This document shows, piece after piece, positions 47,004 through 58,239 of a stretch of 64,000 nt of DNA. Numbering within the stretch: position 1 is the first letter of the stretch; each line of letters opens with the position of its first letter. This stretch comes from Gnetum montanum. Lineage: Eukaryota > Streptophyta > Gnetopsida > Gnetales > Gnetaceae. The stretch spans positions 90,632 through 154,631 of the forward strand of contig MNCI01016033.1 in NCBI GenBank assembly GCA_015680685.1, written 5' to 3'. The translations under genes were made by a program, and so were the position numbers. The notes below the pieces were generated by a model that had not been told where the DNA came from, ran no database searches, and saw only the letters and a list, made by a program, of their open reading frames with translations.

Positions 47004-48335
47004 CAACGATTGTGAGAATGTAGAGAATGGCTCTTGAGTAAACAAGAGTAATGAATAGGCATAAGTGGTGAGGACCCATCTATCTACAGACTAACAATGA
47101 GTCACCTCAATGAGGTGGCCCAAACAATCAGTTTGATGGATGGAGGTGGATTAATTATCTCTACCCAAAGAACGCATCTACCCATAAGATTGAATTCGAG
47201 CATCAAAGAGGTCACAATATCTCTTATAGAATAATAGTCACTCCTAGAAATTTCTAGGAATGCTTGACTTTCTTGATGTGCTTGGAGGAGAGTGAGGAGG
47301 TAATAGTTTTGGTGATGTAGCACCAAGGGCAAGAGATAGCAACTGAAGTGATCATTGATCGGATTGCTAAAACACTTAATACACCTATGACATCTGCACC
47401 AGATTTCACTACACTCAAGAATGTGCAAATGTCTACAAAAATCACAAGTGGTAGAATAAATGCAACACCACTTGAAGAACTTCCAAGCTTACTAGTAGGA
47501 ACCCAGAAACTGCTTCCATATGTCTTCAATCTTATGGACAATATTACTGCAACCCAATTGAAGCTACTAGAGGCAAGAGGTAAGAATATCATCTTGAAGG
47601 GGTAACTTGAAACAACCAAGGAAATGAATGAATCCTTGGTTGCTGAGGTTATTGAATTAAGAACCCAAATTGTTGACCCTACATTTCTCAACTTGGTGTT
47701 AACAAGAGATGAAGCTATGGAACAACTTCATACCAAACTCAAGGGGGTTAAGGGTGCAATGGAAACAATGATGTTCTATCGATCCTTAGTAGAAGCCACA
47801 TAGCACAAAATTTAGAAGGCCTTGGATCAGACCTATCAGGAGAATGTCCAATTAACCACAAAAAATTATCACCTACGAAATGTTAATGAGCACAGACAAA
47901 AATTAACTAATTTCATTGATCAATAGTAAGAGCAACTGGCTAGAGAAAACACCAAATTGAGAAGATTGGTAGTAGAAAATAAAAATATATCCATGAAGGA
48001 GGTTTGTGTGCTTTACTAAAAAACTATTATCAAGGTAGCTACTTGGAAATCATAGGCTCTCAAGTTTGAGAGAGTCAAGGATCATTACAGAGAACAAGTT
48101 AGTCTACAAAAAGAAGTAAATGAAAAACACATTCAACTGACGAAGGCAAAAGTGAATGAAACCCTCTAGCAACTCTAACAAGGAAAAGAGTTTTGGAAAT
48201 CCATTGTTGATGAGATAGATGCCTACAACAAAGAAGAAATCTGCATGGAGTTACAAATTTAGGAAATAATAGAGTACATAGACCTTATCAATCTCTGTGA
48301 TGCAAATCTAGCCATGTTGACTACCGAATGACTGC
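47001..48335 (+). pseudogene. Third reading frame of element A, second segment
   Basis: The open part 47348-47605 (MIIDRIAKTLNTPMTSAPDF...) continues after a TAA into a long charged frame with only scattered stops: 'ETTKEMNESLVAEVIELRTQ', 'EQLHTKLKGVKGAMETMMFY', 'EQLARENTKLRRLVVENKN' and 'EQVSLQKEVNEKHIQLTKAK'. The Glu/Lys/Leu/Gln pattern predicts a long coiled coil. It stops at the solo LTR (48336) and resumes at 50020. The order is the same as the first segment at 10978-12043, so one protein of element A is inferred. Its function is unknown; it occupies the env-like slot of Athila elements, but I see no signal peptide or membrane anchor. Confidence 0.6.
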
Positions 48336-50019
48336 TGTAGTGATCAAAAATATTAGCGAATGGAATGCCAAGGGGTCCACGGGCTTACAATTTGACCCAG
48401 CATCCATGTGAGGGCCTGCTGGAGGTAAAGACAAGGTGCCATGAATGGTCTTGTCAATCGAACAGGGACTTACCATATGCAATGCAAAACAATGCTAAGT
48501 GTTCATGTAGTATCAACGGTGTTAGCAGTGTCAACAGAGGTGAGCGTAGTTAAGGGTTTCAGCATAAAATGGAGGTGCCAACAGACGAGGATCATCGCCC
48601 AAGCATGGCTATGTGTGAAAACAATAGTAAATGTAAGTAAAATGCTAAAAATACAAGTAAAAATGCTGAAAATGCATACAAAGATAGCAAAAGAGAACGG
48701 AACACCACCCCAAGTGGGGTTGAGCATAGTTAACTCCAAAAGGGGTGAGAAGGTATGCAGTGTCTAACAGGCATAGTGGATAGCGTAGTAACATTCCTAG
48801 GGATGTTTGGCCATGAAGACTGACATTCTATCATGATGTATATGCCTGCCAGGTTGGCCGCCACAGTGTGCGGTGGACTGTGATGTCTTGCAATAAGCTA
48901 CAATGGTGTGCAATCTTGCCTTTCTCTAGTTCACTAGTGTGCCTTTGTTTTTTTGCTCACCCAAAATTCCAAGATGCTCAAATTTGACAACCCCTAAAAC
49001 ATCGAGGGTGGGGGTATTTATAGGACTAGGTTTAGTGTGAAATGTAGAGGGAATGCCATGTGGCAGTGGAATAATTAGAACTACACTATCACCCAACTAC
49101 GCTTTCTACTAAGGCAAGCGGTGTTGTGTTATGCTCTGTTCTGCCAGACTTTGCAAGACTATGAGACTATGACTATGCTACCAGCTACATGTGCATGTGC
49201 CAAGAGAACTGCAATGTACTTGAAAAAATACAACTCTGGAGACTATGCTCTGGGACTATGCTCTCCACTATCTTATGTGGGGTTAAGCATAGTTACAAAT
49301 TTGGGGACAAAAGGAGTACAAAAAAATGCACTTTGCTCACTAGAGGTGAGTTGGAGATGAGCTAAATGTTGGTTCTACATTGTGGAGGCCTTTGGAAGTT
49401 GTTCTGGTTGACTACGCTCTAGACTAAGGGGAGTGTAGTCACAACACTTAGAAAAATTTTACAAAAAACGTGACTATGTGCTGACTACACTCTCCATGGA
49501 AGGTTGACCATGCTCCTAACTAGGGGTGAGCATAGTCCTAGCAATTGTCAAAACTTATAGAAACTGTCTTCCAGTTGACTACACTTGACTACACTTTAGG
49601 CTAGTGGAAAGCATAGTCTCAACACTTAAAAAATATCTACAAAACTTGGGCCTTCATGCTAACCATGCTTGACTTCACTCTGGAGTAGTGGAGAGTGTAG
49701 TCTCAACACTTAGAAAAATTTGCAAACTAGTCCTTGTGTTGACTATGCTCTTTACTAAGCTAACTATGCTCTAGGGTAGTGGAGAGCACAGTACCAACAC
49801 TTAGAAAAATTTGCAGCTTTTGGCTTTGCGATGACACTTAAGCAAAATTGCAAAAAATCAATTTTTGAAGTTGACTACACTCTCCACTAAGCTGACTAAG
49901 CTCTGGGGCAATGGAGAGCATAGTCCCAACACTTAGAAAAATTTGTAGAAGTGGCCTCATGTTGACACTTAAGAAAATTTGTAATTGAGATGCTATAACC
50001 CAAATTTGATGGTGTTTTA
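48336..50019 (-). mobile_element. C-family solo LTR
   Basis: Starts TGTAGTGATC like the other C LTRs and ends GATGGTGTTTTA (TTTCA changed to TTTTA). Contains the shared opening ('gagggcctgctggaggtaaa'), 'ggaacaccaccccaagtggg', a minus-strand TATA box at 49015-49022 and a shorter repeat array. No internal element sequence accompanies it. The flanks (ACTGC and GCCAC) do not form a clear duplication. Confidence 0.8.
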
Positions 50020-50550
50020 GCCACAATTTGAACTCGACAAGCAAGTGGCCAGCTCATACTTGCTATACAAGGTTGAGTTCAAGCATCACAAAGACATCAA
50101 GTAAAAGCTTACAATGGAAAATGCTAAACTTGAATTTATCAAGGCATGATTTATTGATCAACAATCAATTGTGGAGAACCTAGCAAGGAGCATGAACAAC
50201 TACCAAGAGCTATAGAATGCAATCAAGGTGTTCGACATTGAACACAAGCAATTCACTACCTAGTTTGTCAATGTAAAAAAGATGTTCCCAATAATTCCTT
50301 ATCTATGGGATGTCCCCATTCTAGCCCCCATTGGTGATGCTGTGTAGACTATGAATGATCCCTGAAGTAAGGAGGAGAAGATGAAGGCATTACTGGATGT
50401 CTTTTCACCTTCAATTGGAGGTTGTAGTCAGAGCAGGATAGCCATTGCCACCTTAGCTACCGCATGTGTTTGAAGCTTACGAAGGTCCTTCAAAACCTCA
50501 GGAGCCTCCACCACCTAGGATTGTCTAATCTTCTCCACCACCTTCATGCA
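50020..50550 (+). pseudogene. Third reading frame of element A, third segment
   Basis: Resumes the charged frame: 'ELDKQVASSYLLYKVEFKHH', 'LTMENAKLEFIKA', 'SIVENLARSMNNYQEL' and 'VFDIEHKQFTT', then a Pro/Ser-rich end. The same coiled-coil character as 47.6-48.3 kb supports one split ORF. It ends about 200 bp before the polypurine tract. Confidence 0.55.
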
Positions 50551-50754
50551 ATTAGATGATGTGTTATCCAATTTTTGTGTAGTCACATCATGGTGTTCAA
50601 TTTTGTGTCATGAACACCTCAATTGTTGTAATGTGTTGATCTATACACTTGGGCATTCAATTTTGTCTAATTAGTTAGTTTTGTTAAGAGTTAGTCAATA
50701 ATCCCATACCTTCTCAATTTCATAAAGGAACTTAAGTATGAGTTTTTATTCAGT

Positions 50755-50764
50755 TGTGGGGGTA
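50755..50764 (+). other. Polypurine tract of element A
   Basis: TGTGGGGGTA directly before the TGATGAG of the 3' LTR. The preceding 'aatcccataccttctcaatt' matches the same place in element B (25137). Confidence 0.85.
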
Positions 50765-51673
50765 TGATGAGCGTCAAAGTGTCGCGTCAATGGGCCCTTG
50801 TTGACATGGCCTTGTCAACGAGCCCTCATCAATGAGGCCCTATTTACGTGGTGTTGCCCTGTCGATGGGGCCACGTCGATGTAGCATTTGCTACATCTAC
50901 AAGGCCCTGTTAATGCAGCCCAAGAGCAAAAACTATAAATATGAGCTTCCAACCATGTTTATAAGCATTAGAAGTCATAGTAGTAGCTAAACTCTTGCAA
51001 TTTTTATATTCAAAAGTTAGAATATTTTCCCAAATGCCCATAGTAGGAGTCATTGAGTGTACAGATCTTTATTCGAGCACTATTGCACCTGAGCACGACA
51101 ATGTATGCAGAAATAAAGACAAGCTTCTTAATAAACCTTACAACATTTTGGATAATTTAGATATTTTATTCATGCATCTGATGCTTTCAGTTATTTATTC
51201 AATGTTTTCTAGTAATTAAGCTAATTAAATAATTAAGCGAGATAAGCTAGATAGATTAAATACATGAGTACAACCACTTTGAGTGTAAACACATATTCAC
51301 TTGGTAATCCGAGCAATGTTATTGCTTGGTACACCTAGTAGCGTAGTGCTTGGTACACCTAGTAGCATAGTGCTTGGTAACCTAGTTAGTTAGTTAAATT
51401 AAATTAATTATTCAATTACTCTATCTCTCTCTTTATGCACCAAAGAACATAAAACATAAAATGACAAAAATCATATGCCTTGATTACACTTAACCATACC
51501 TTTGTACTTCACAAGTGTAATTGGAAAGACAACGAACGACCATTAGGGCAAGGTTCACTTCCTAGAAGACTAGTGCACCGAAAACTAGAGAGTCCGCGAA
51601 ATTCAACAAGATTGCACATGAATGCTTCAATATTTATGTGGTTGGGTGTAGGGGTACCTTCAACCACTCATCA
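50765..51673 (+). mobile_element. 3' LTR of element A
   Basis: 909 bp from TGATGAGCGTC to CCACTCATCA, TATA box at 50935-50942. Near its start it carries GC-rich phrases ('catggccttgtcaacgagcc', 'ggggccacgtcgatgtagca') partly missing from the 5' LTR. The remainder is closely similar to 1970-2779. Confidence 0.85.
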
Positions 51674-52931
51674 ATCTCCTATTCATCCAATAAAGCTAAA
51701 AATTCATAATGGTATAAATATTACTTTATAATAGAGAAATAATAGAATCGAGCATAGCTAAATGATCTAGTTCATACACCAACAGGCAATCGTAAATACC
51801 CAATAGAAAATAGAAAGAGAACCTAATATGCCAATGGACCTAAGCAACATGAAGAAAACCTTGTAGAACTGGAAGCATCATAGGAAGGGCTCAAAGAATT
51901 CCACAAGGTAAATCACCAAAAACAAACTCTAAGAAGACATGCTTTGAGTTGCAAATACACATTGATCACATGAGCTCCTCCATGGCTACCGCAATCTACC
52001 AACAGAGTTTCTTTGTCCAAATCTTATAGATGTCTATGTGCTCTACTAGGTTTAGGCTAGGGTAGATATAGCATTAGGTCTTCTAAACACATGCTAACCC
52101 TAATCTTAACCTTAATCAACTTTTTCCCAAATTCAATAAGAGCAACTTCCAAAAAGCTAACAAGTCTACATGTAATATTTAATATGAATAATAAAAGCTT
52201 CTAAATCCATCTAATCAAGTCCTCACAAAATAAGCAACCAAGCAACTTTGACTTGCTATATAAGGAAATTCTAATTCTAATATTGCTAGCCAACTCACTT
52301 ACCAATAATGTAAAGATAAGCATGTAAATTAGTTCATGCAACCCATCCATGGTACATCCCATGATCATCTTAACCATGCTTATGTGTGTCCTGAGTCCCA
52401 ACCCTACTTGCCAACAATGTAAGCAAGGGTAGAACCTAGAGATACATGTTAGAAAGATATAAAAAATATTTCATACGTCATCTTGGATGGAATAGTGGTA
52501 CACACTTGCAATAATATTAAGTGTTCAATATCTTTGTTTTACAAATTTTAGTATTGGCCACATGCACTAGAGCACTATGCATGGCCATATATCTTTGCCA
52601 TGCATACTCACATTTGTTATGCATCCACTACATAAACGATGTATGCATGCTATGCATACTAACATTTGCGATGCATACTAACATTTGCGATGCATTCACT
52701 ACATAAACCAATGTGGAGTCAATATATGGTTTGCATAACATGTCTGCAACACAACCTAAACTAATAAAACTTACTACAACTAACCCATCCCAAGAAGCTA
52801 GTAACTAATAAAATAAAAACTTAATAAAAACTTACTAAATTACCATATGTGGCATATCATAATTAACAAAACACTTAACCATGCTAACCCACCACATAAA
52901 TAATTAAGAAATAAATTTAAATTTAAATAAA

Positions 52932-53015
52932 ATAATAAAACCTTATTAATACTATATGACACTTAACTCTAATATAATAAAACCTTATTAATACTATATG
53001 ACACTTAACTCTAAT
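52932..53015. repeat. Perfect 42-bp tandem duplication
   Basis: Two identical adjacent copies beginning 'ataataaaaccttattaata'. Confidence 0.95.
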
Positions 53016-53231
53016 ACGAAACATCTACCAATACACCTCTACTAGTCAATAAGAATGAAATAAAAAATAATGATACATAGTAATGCATCAAATTCACATC
53101 TTAATTACAAATAAAAAATTCACATTAGAAGGAAACCTCAAAGTGATTAAAAATTTCTTATACATTGGGATTCCTAAAGCATATAAATAATGGCTCATGA
53201 TTATCAAAAAATATGAAAAAAAAAATGATGT

Positions 53232-53400
53232 TAACCTAGTGGTACAAGTCTTGACCTAATAACCTCAAGTCACAAGTTCAATTTTACTAGGTAGCACTAA
53301 GTTATAAACTTCTATAAATCTTGGGGGATATCTATATTTCACTTCCTCAGGTCACAGGTTCAATTTTCCTAGATAGCACTAAATCATAAACTTTCATAAA
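53232..53400 (+). mobile_element. tRNA-derived SINE-like remnant
   Basis: TAACCTAGTGG at 53232-53242 fits the Pol III A box (TRGCNNAGYGG) with one mismatch, and AGTTCAATTTT at 53275-53285 resembles a decayed B box (GGTTCGANNCC). The spacing of 32 bp is right for a tRNA-type promoter. A second, similar B-box half with 'aggttcaattttcctagata' follows at about 53350, suggesting a partial tandem copy. No poly(A) tail or duplication was defined. Confidence 0.5.
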
Positions 53401-54002
53401 TCTTCAATAAAAATTGTAATAAAAATAAAAACATTAAAAATCAAAAAAATAAAGAGAAAAAACAAATTGATCATGACTTCAACATGACAACATATCATCA
53501 TATATCATCATTTCATAGTCAATGTAGTAACATCCTGATACCCAACTCAACAGTAGAAAAGTATCAAAATAAAGTATGAAACATAAAACTTATCACAACT
53601 GCAAATAACATTCCTATTTCCAATATGATATATCTCTTATCATTTATCTGAAAACCGCCCAGCATTTTTTACTGTTCAACTCACTTGTTCTTCACAGGCT
53701 ACGCACTAGAAAAACTTAATTCTTGAGAACGTTCCGCACATTCTCCTCCCTAAACCCATTTTATTTTCAACGAAAACAAAAAAGGTTTTTTTTTGTCATT
53801 TTATGTAAATTAAAGATTTACAAAGTAATTTCTTTGTTGTTGAAAGCAAGGAACAGGCTCATGTTTCCTTGAAAAGTTACATAATTAAGTCTATACTTAA
53901 AAGTCAGGTTCCTTGAAAAAAAATGTACGGTAATGCTTCCAGAAAAAGGAGTTTAAGAAAATTAAAATGTCGAATATGAAAACATGTAGACTCACAAAAT
54001 AC

Positions 54003-54240
54003 TCCTTTGCTCTCCTCTTCGTTATACATAGGACATGATGAAATTAAAGAATGGCACTGCAATCCCCTGTCTCTTTAGCTAACAGATAATATACACAGAG
54101 GGTACGAAGCTCTTTCAGAGTCATCTTTCTTGGAGAGGTGGTCATGTACATGAGAGGAGATCAAAATGACGGATGAAACGAGCTGGAGAATTTTGCATAC
54201 ACAAATGCAAAGTTACACCATCATGATACTTACAAAAATG
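54003..54240 (-). other. Probable 3' UTR of the HRD3-like gene
   Basis: Downstream of the TAA at 54243-54241. The minus strand is T-rich with a TGTAAGT/TGTATATTATC-type composition usual for plant 3' ends. No canonical AATAAA was found within the first 200 bases, so the end is approximate. Confidence 0.4.
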
Positions 54241-57200
54241 TTAGTTATTCTCTGCTTCATCTTCTGGCACACCTTGTACTGCTATACGCCTTTGTCTCTC
54301 ACGAAGATATAATACAGTCAAAAGGCAGACAAAGAGAGTCACTAAAGTGATATTGCCTTCGTCAAGGAGTGTCTTCTTCAACCAGTCTCCTAATCTAGGA
54401 ACTAGTTCAGGAAGAGAATCAAGCGCATTTACCTAAAGAAAATAAAAGTTCTCTCATATATGCTGGGGATTAAAGAATAACATAAAGGTATTTAAACTAT
54501 ACTTGAAATGGATTCCAGTTTACCAGAGAAGTGTCAGCATAATTCATTCTTATCCAGACACTAAGTAGAGCAAGTTTCACGGGCAACTTGGCAGCAGGAT
54601 CAGTTTCTAATGCTTGATCATAGTAACGTTTTGCCAGATGTAAATCATATGGAAGACCTTCTCCATGTTCATACATGTACCCAAGATTGAACATGGCCTG
54701 AGCATTCGCCTGTGAATGAGCATGCATATAAGCCCCAGCAGCACGTTCAAAATCTTTATCAGTACCCTGCATAAAAGCAACAAGTGGGTTGGGAAACAGA
54801 AAGACCACATAAGAGGCTTGAAACAAGATAACCAACCACCACGAAAGCTTCATTAACTAACCCTTCCATAATAATAAGCATCTCCAATCAGCAATGTTGC
54901 CTGCTCATTGCCCTGCTCTGATGCCCTCCACCAGAGAGTATGTGCCCTTTGATGGCATTCAACGTCACTACAGTAACCTGACTTTCCTATACATATATCA
55001 TACTGTCCATACTTTTCAAGAATCCATGCTGCATTACTTTGTGCAATCTCATAACCAAGTTCTGCAGCTCTCGAATACAAGAGAAGGGCTTGCGCAGTTT
55101 GACCCTTCAAATAACACTCTAAAGCCCATCTTAGCATAGAACCCCAAGGCCCTCGCTCTGCCACAATTTTATACAAGTTAACTGCCTGCACCAGGAAATG
55201 ATGCCAGTGAACATGAATTAGAAGGCCATGTGTATGAAAAGAAATCACAAAATTAGATAATCTGTTGCGAAAGCTGTTATTTAAAAAATTTGAAAATATG
55301 AAACATACATTTGACAAATCCTTTTTGAGGCCAACACCTTTGTGGAACATTTTAGCTAGCTGATACAATGCCTTAGGGTGACCTGAATTAGCTGCTTCTG
55401 TAAAATGCGTCAACGCAGATTTGACATCTTTGCTGACACCCAATCCTTTTAAATAAAGTACTCCCAAGTTATAATGTCCATTTGGATCACCAGCGTCCGC
55501 TGCTCTTTTAAAGCACTCTCTTGCCTAGAAACAAGTCATTAATCTTTTCAGAACAAAAAGGTCATGAATTTCTATATACATTTCTATATAATATCCAAAA
55601 ATGAACAGACAAAGAAAAAAGGGAATAATAATAATAATTCAACACTAACAACCGATAAAATGGAAAAGTTAGTTCATGACATAAATAAAACACTTTTGAG
55701 CAGAAAATATTAAGTCTCATTTGAAAACCACGAAAGTCTATGCTTGCAGTAATAATTTTCTAGGTGAAAGTGGAGGGAAAACAAAACTTTATAACTATGC
55801 TGTAAAAAATCCCAAAAAGCACGTAAAAGAAAGAAAACACAACAAAAATCAAAGAACAAAATGAATGGCTAATAAGAATTTTTTGAAGAAGTCAATCAAA
55901 AGAAATCAGAAATGTCAGAAAATTAAATGGCTACTGCAAAATTACCCTTGTAAAATTCTTTTCATCCACCCCATAGCCCTTGGCATACAAATAGCCAATG
56001 CCATTATATGCAGAGACATGTTTTTGCTTAAGCGCAGCTCTGAACCAATTTAAAGCTTTAGTATAGTTCCTTTGGACTCCAAAACCTCTAGCATAAATTT
56101 CTCCTATAAGTTCCATAGAGTCGTATTCTCCTTTATCCACTGCTTTTAGAAACCAAGATAAGGCTTTTACATGGTCCCGGGGTACACCCCTCAAACCCAA
56201 ATAATAAAACAAACCAAGCTTATTCATTGCTAAAGCATTCCCTTTATGGGCCTGGTATTCTATGATTTGAAAATCATCATCATCTTCACCTCGTGACTTC
56301 TTTAGGCCTTCTTTATTCTCTTCTGTTCCATCATAAATCCGAATTGGATCAACCAAAGGTGTTTCCTTAGAACTAAAGAAACTAGCCACTGCAACAGATG
56401 CAAGATCTGCATAAAGATCCACAGCTTTATCAAGCATCTGCAGAAAGACCAAAACTTTATTGTCATAGTTTGCATTTCACCGTGGGTGCTAAGGTTATAA
56501 GGACATTCATCATAATATAAGAAAAATTTTAGGAATCATAGCTTTTAACATTAATATTGCATGTTACGAATGCACACAGTCCAAACATTCTATAAAATAT
56601 AGCTGAGTTCAATGAGGCCAATTCCATGTTTCTATAAAACTAAGGAGATAAACCTGGATATGAAAGTAAGCTTGGAATGCTAATAGCATGGCTGCTTGTT
56701 TGAGAAACACTGACAGAAGTTTTATAAACACAAAATACTTACTTGCTGGCGGTAGAAGCTATAGGCCACTGCCATCTTAGACTGATAGTTGCCACCCTGT
56801 GCTGCAAAGTAATGGTACAAGAAAGCCTTTGCATCACTCTGCTCAACACCACTACCTATTCCATACAAAAACCCTAATGTAGACTGAGCATGAGGATGGC
56901 CACTGTCCACAGCTTGTTGGAGATCAGCCATAGCCTCATTTATAAGCTCTGGTTGGTCCCCGGTGACAGCCTTCATCATTTTACTCACACCAGAAACGTA
57001 CCAGTGCTCTGCTTCTGATACATTTTCCCTGCCTCTGCTCTCTTCGAGAACCCTTCTCCATGATCCCGGATTGAATTCATCATCCGTCGCATCTGCCGCG
57101 TCCTGGAACTCATCCCACTCATCTGAGTCCTCTGGTACCAGGGCCTGCTCAAGTAAAGCCCCATCTTCTCCTTGCCCCTCCTCCTTGACCTCTTGGCTGT

Positions 57201-57294
57201 CCAAGAAGAAAATAACCTGCCGTCCATGCGCTATAATTGGAACCGCCATAAGCAGCCCTAGCAATAGAAATTTCCGAAAACGAATCGAAGCCAT
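54241..57294 (-). CDS. HRD3: HRD3/SEL1L-type ERAD ubiquitin-ligase component, six exons
   Basis: HRD3 (EBS5 in Arabidopsis) is the luminal adaptor of the HRD1 ubiquitin ligase: it binds misfolded glycoproteins in the ER for degradation. Exons: 57294-56743, 56437-55946, 55524-55309, 55185-54862, 54766-54524, 54432-54241. All introns are GT-AG and phase 0. The product is 672 aa, close to Arabidopsis HRD3A. The start is chosen at 57294 because the next residues form a signal peptide ([20 protein letters not shown]); an upstream in-frame ATG at 57342 would hide it. Sel1 repeats run from about residue 118 to 590 (for example [20 protein letters not shown] and [20 protein letters not shown]). N-glycosylation sites are at 91, 308, 345 and 636. 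One membrane span lies at about 637-652, followed by LRERQRR in the cytosol. The frame has no break. SEL1L naming would also fit. Confidence 0.96.
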
Positions 57295-58140
57295 GGATCT
57301 TGCAGGGAAGCAGCTTGTTGATCTTATTCGATGTTGAAACACTCCCTCTATAGATATCGAGTATTCATCCTAGCTCAACAGACATCAGAAACTGTAAAGC
57401 CTTAACTACTAACTTTATTTAAAGTATATAGACAAACACACACAGCCAGCGTATATTACTTGGATTATGCCCTATCATAATTTAAACCTGTGTTGAAACC
57501 ATTCATGAATAAAAATTTGGACGATAAGTGAAGTGAAAACGCATCCCCCTATGTACCGCTCCAAATTATCCCCAAAACAGTTATAAACCTAAACCAATCG
57601 CATCCAGAAAGTAGGTACATAGTTTAGAGAAAGGAGAATAACAGAAATTATTTCTTTCGGATTTGATGATCTAACGGAAACAATTAATCCAAATTCAGTG
57701 GAGGCAACCTGCAAACGGCGGATCTAAACAACAGAGAAATTCGTGGAACAGAAAACGCCCTATTCATTGTTGAAGAAAATTAAATCAGACCAGCATACTA
57801 TATCAACATTAAATCACAGAAACATGAAACAGCGCATTGCAAACGGATCCGACATTTGGAGATACAAGAATTCAGAAAACACGAACGTTTTGATTTAAAA
57901 TTCAAACAAAAATGTTACCGGTTTTCGGACAAATGAATCGCCTCAAATAGAATTCGTAAATAAACAAGGCTAAACCCGAACGGAAATCGTCAATACGTAC
58001 CTGAAAATTTCATGTTCGCCGATGCCTGTGAATTTCGTTTACGAGTTAGAAGAAGAAGAAGAACATGAAAACGAATAAGTTGAGAAAAATTAAAAGCAGA
58101 CGTCGTCAAATTTTTAGAAGTAATCCTGCAGAACTTGGAC
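57295..58140 (-). other. 5' UTR of the HRD3-like gene with a probable intron
   Basis: On the minus strand, AAATTTTCAG/GTACGTATTG at 58001/58000 is a strong donor and GAGCTAG/GATG at 57370/57369 a possible acceptor, giving a 631-bp intron in the leader. The exon part 58001-58140 is pyrimidine-rich on the minus strand (TTCTTCTTCTTC), as in many plant leaders. No other gene was seen here; small open frames are not protein-like. Confidence 0.5.
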
Positions 58141-58180
58141 AAAATGCAGCGGTGTTGATCTACGTGTGCTGACAAATAAA

Positions 58181-58191
58181 ATTGTGCCACG
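58181..58191 (+). promoter_or_regulatory. Near match to an ERSE-II ER-stress element
   Basis: ATTGTGCCACG differs by one base from ERSE-II (ATTGGNCCACG), the site of NF-Y plus bZIP factors that switch on ERAD genes under ER stress. It lies about 40-50 bp upstream of the likely leader of the HRD3-like gene. It overlaps an ACGT core (CCACGTAC). No clear TATA box was seen beside it. Confidence 0.4.
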
Positions 58192-58239
58192 TACAACACC
58201 AAGCAAGCAGGAGCCAAAGCCGAATCATCAACCGGAATG

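Larger units (their letters stand above)
1868..51673 (+). mobile_element. Element A: Athila-like Ty3/gypsy retrotransposon, split by nested insertions
   Basis: An LTR at 1868-2779 is followed by a tRNA-Asp-type primer site, gag, protease, RT, RNase H and integrase relics. A third reading frame after pol continues across two insertions (12044-46998 and 48336-50019) to a polypurine tract and an LTR at 50765-51673. Removing the insertions leaves about 13 kb, a plausible size for an Athila element with an extra ORF. The two LTRs are clearly the same family, but the 5' one lacks about 50 bases. The flanking pentamers are ATCAA and ATCTC, so the target duplication is not intact. The pairing rests on order, orientation and continuity of the third frame. 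Two different elements of one family remain possible. Confidence 0.6.
51674..54240. other. AT-rich intergenic region and 3' flank of the HRD3-like gene
   Basis: No gene was seen. It contains short repeats with 'tgcatactaacatttgcgat' (52600-52690), a perfect 42-bp duplication (52932-53015), a SINE-like remnant (53232 on), and, from about 53640, the downstream region of the HRD3-like gene, where its 3' UTR should lie (minus strand). Confidence 0.55.

Noticed and set aside
48331-50024. Target duplication of the C-family solo LTR
   Set aside because: Flanks ACTGC and GCCAC do not match; not called.
52521-52706. Short open frame with many Cys and His residues
   Set aside because: It is the translation of a short tandem repeat (tgcatactaacatttgcga).
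56963-57337. 124-residue open frame on the plus strand
   Set aside because: Antisense to exon 1 of the HRD3-like gene; Ser-rich only because of the opposing codons.
57292-57342. Upstream ATG at 57342 as the start of the HRD3-like protein
   Set aside because: It would put 16 residues before a clear signal peptide. The ATG at 57294 leads directly into it.
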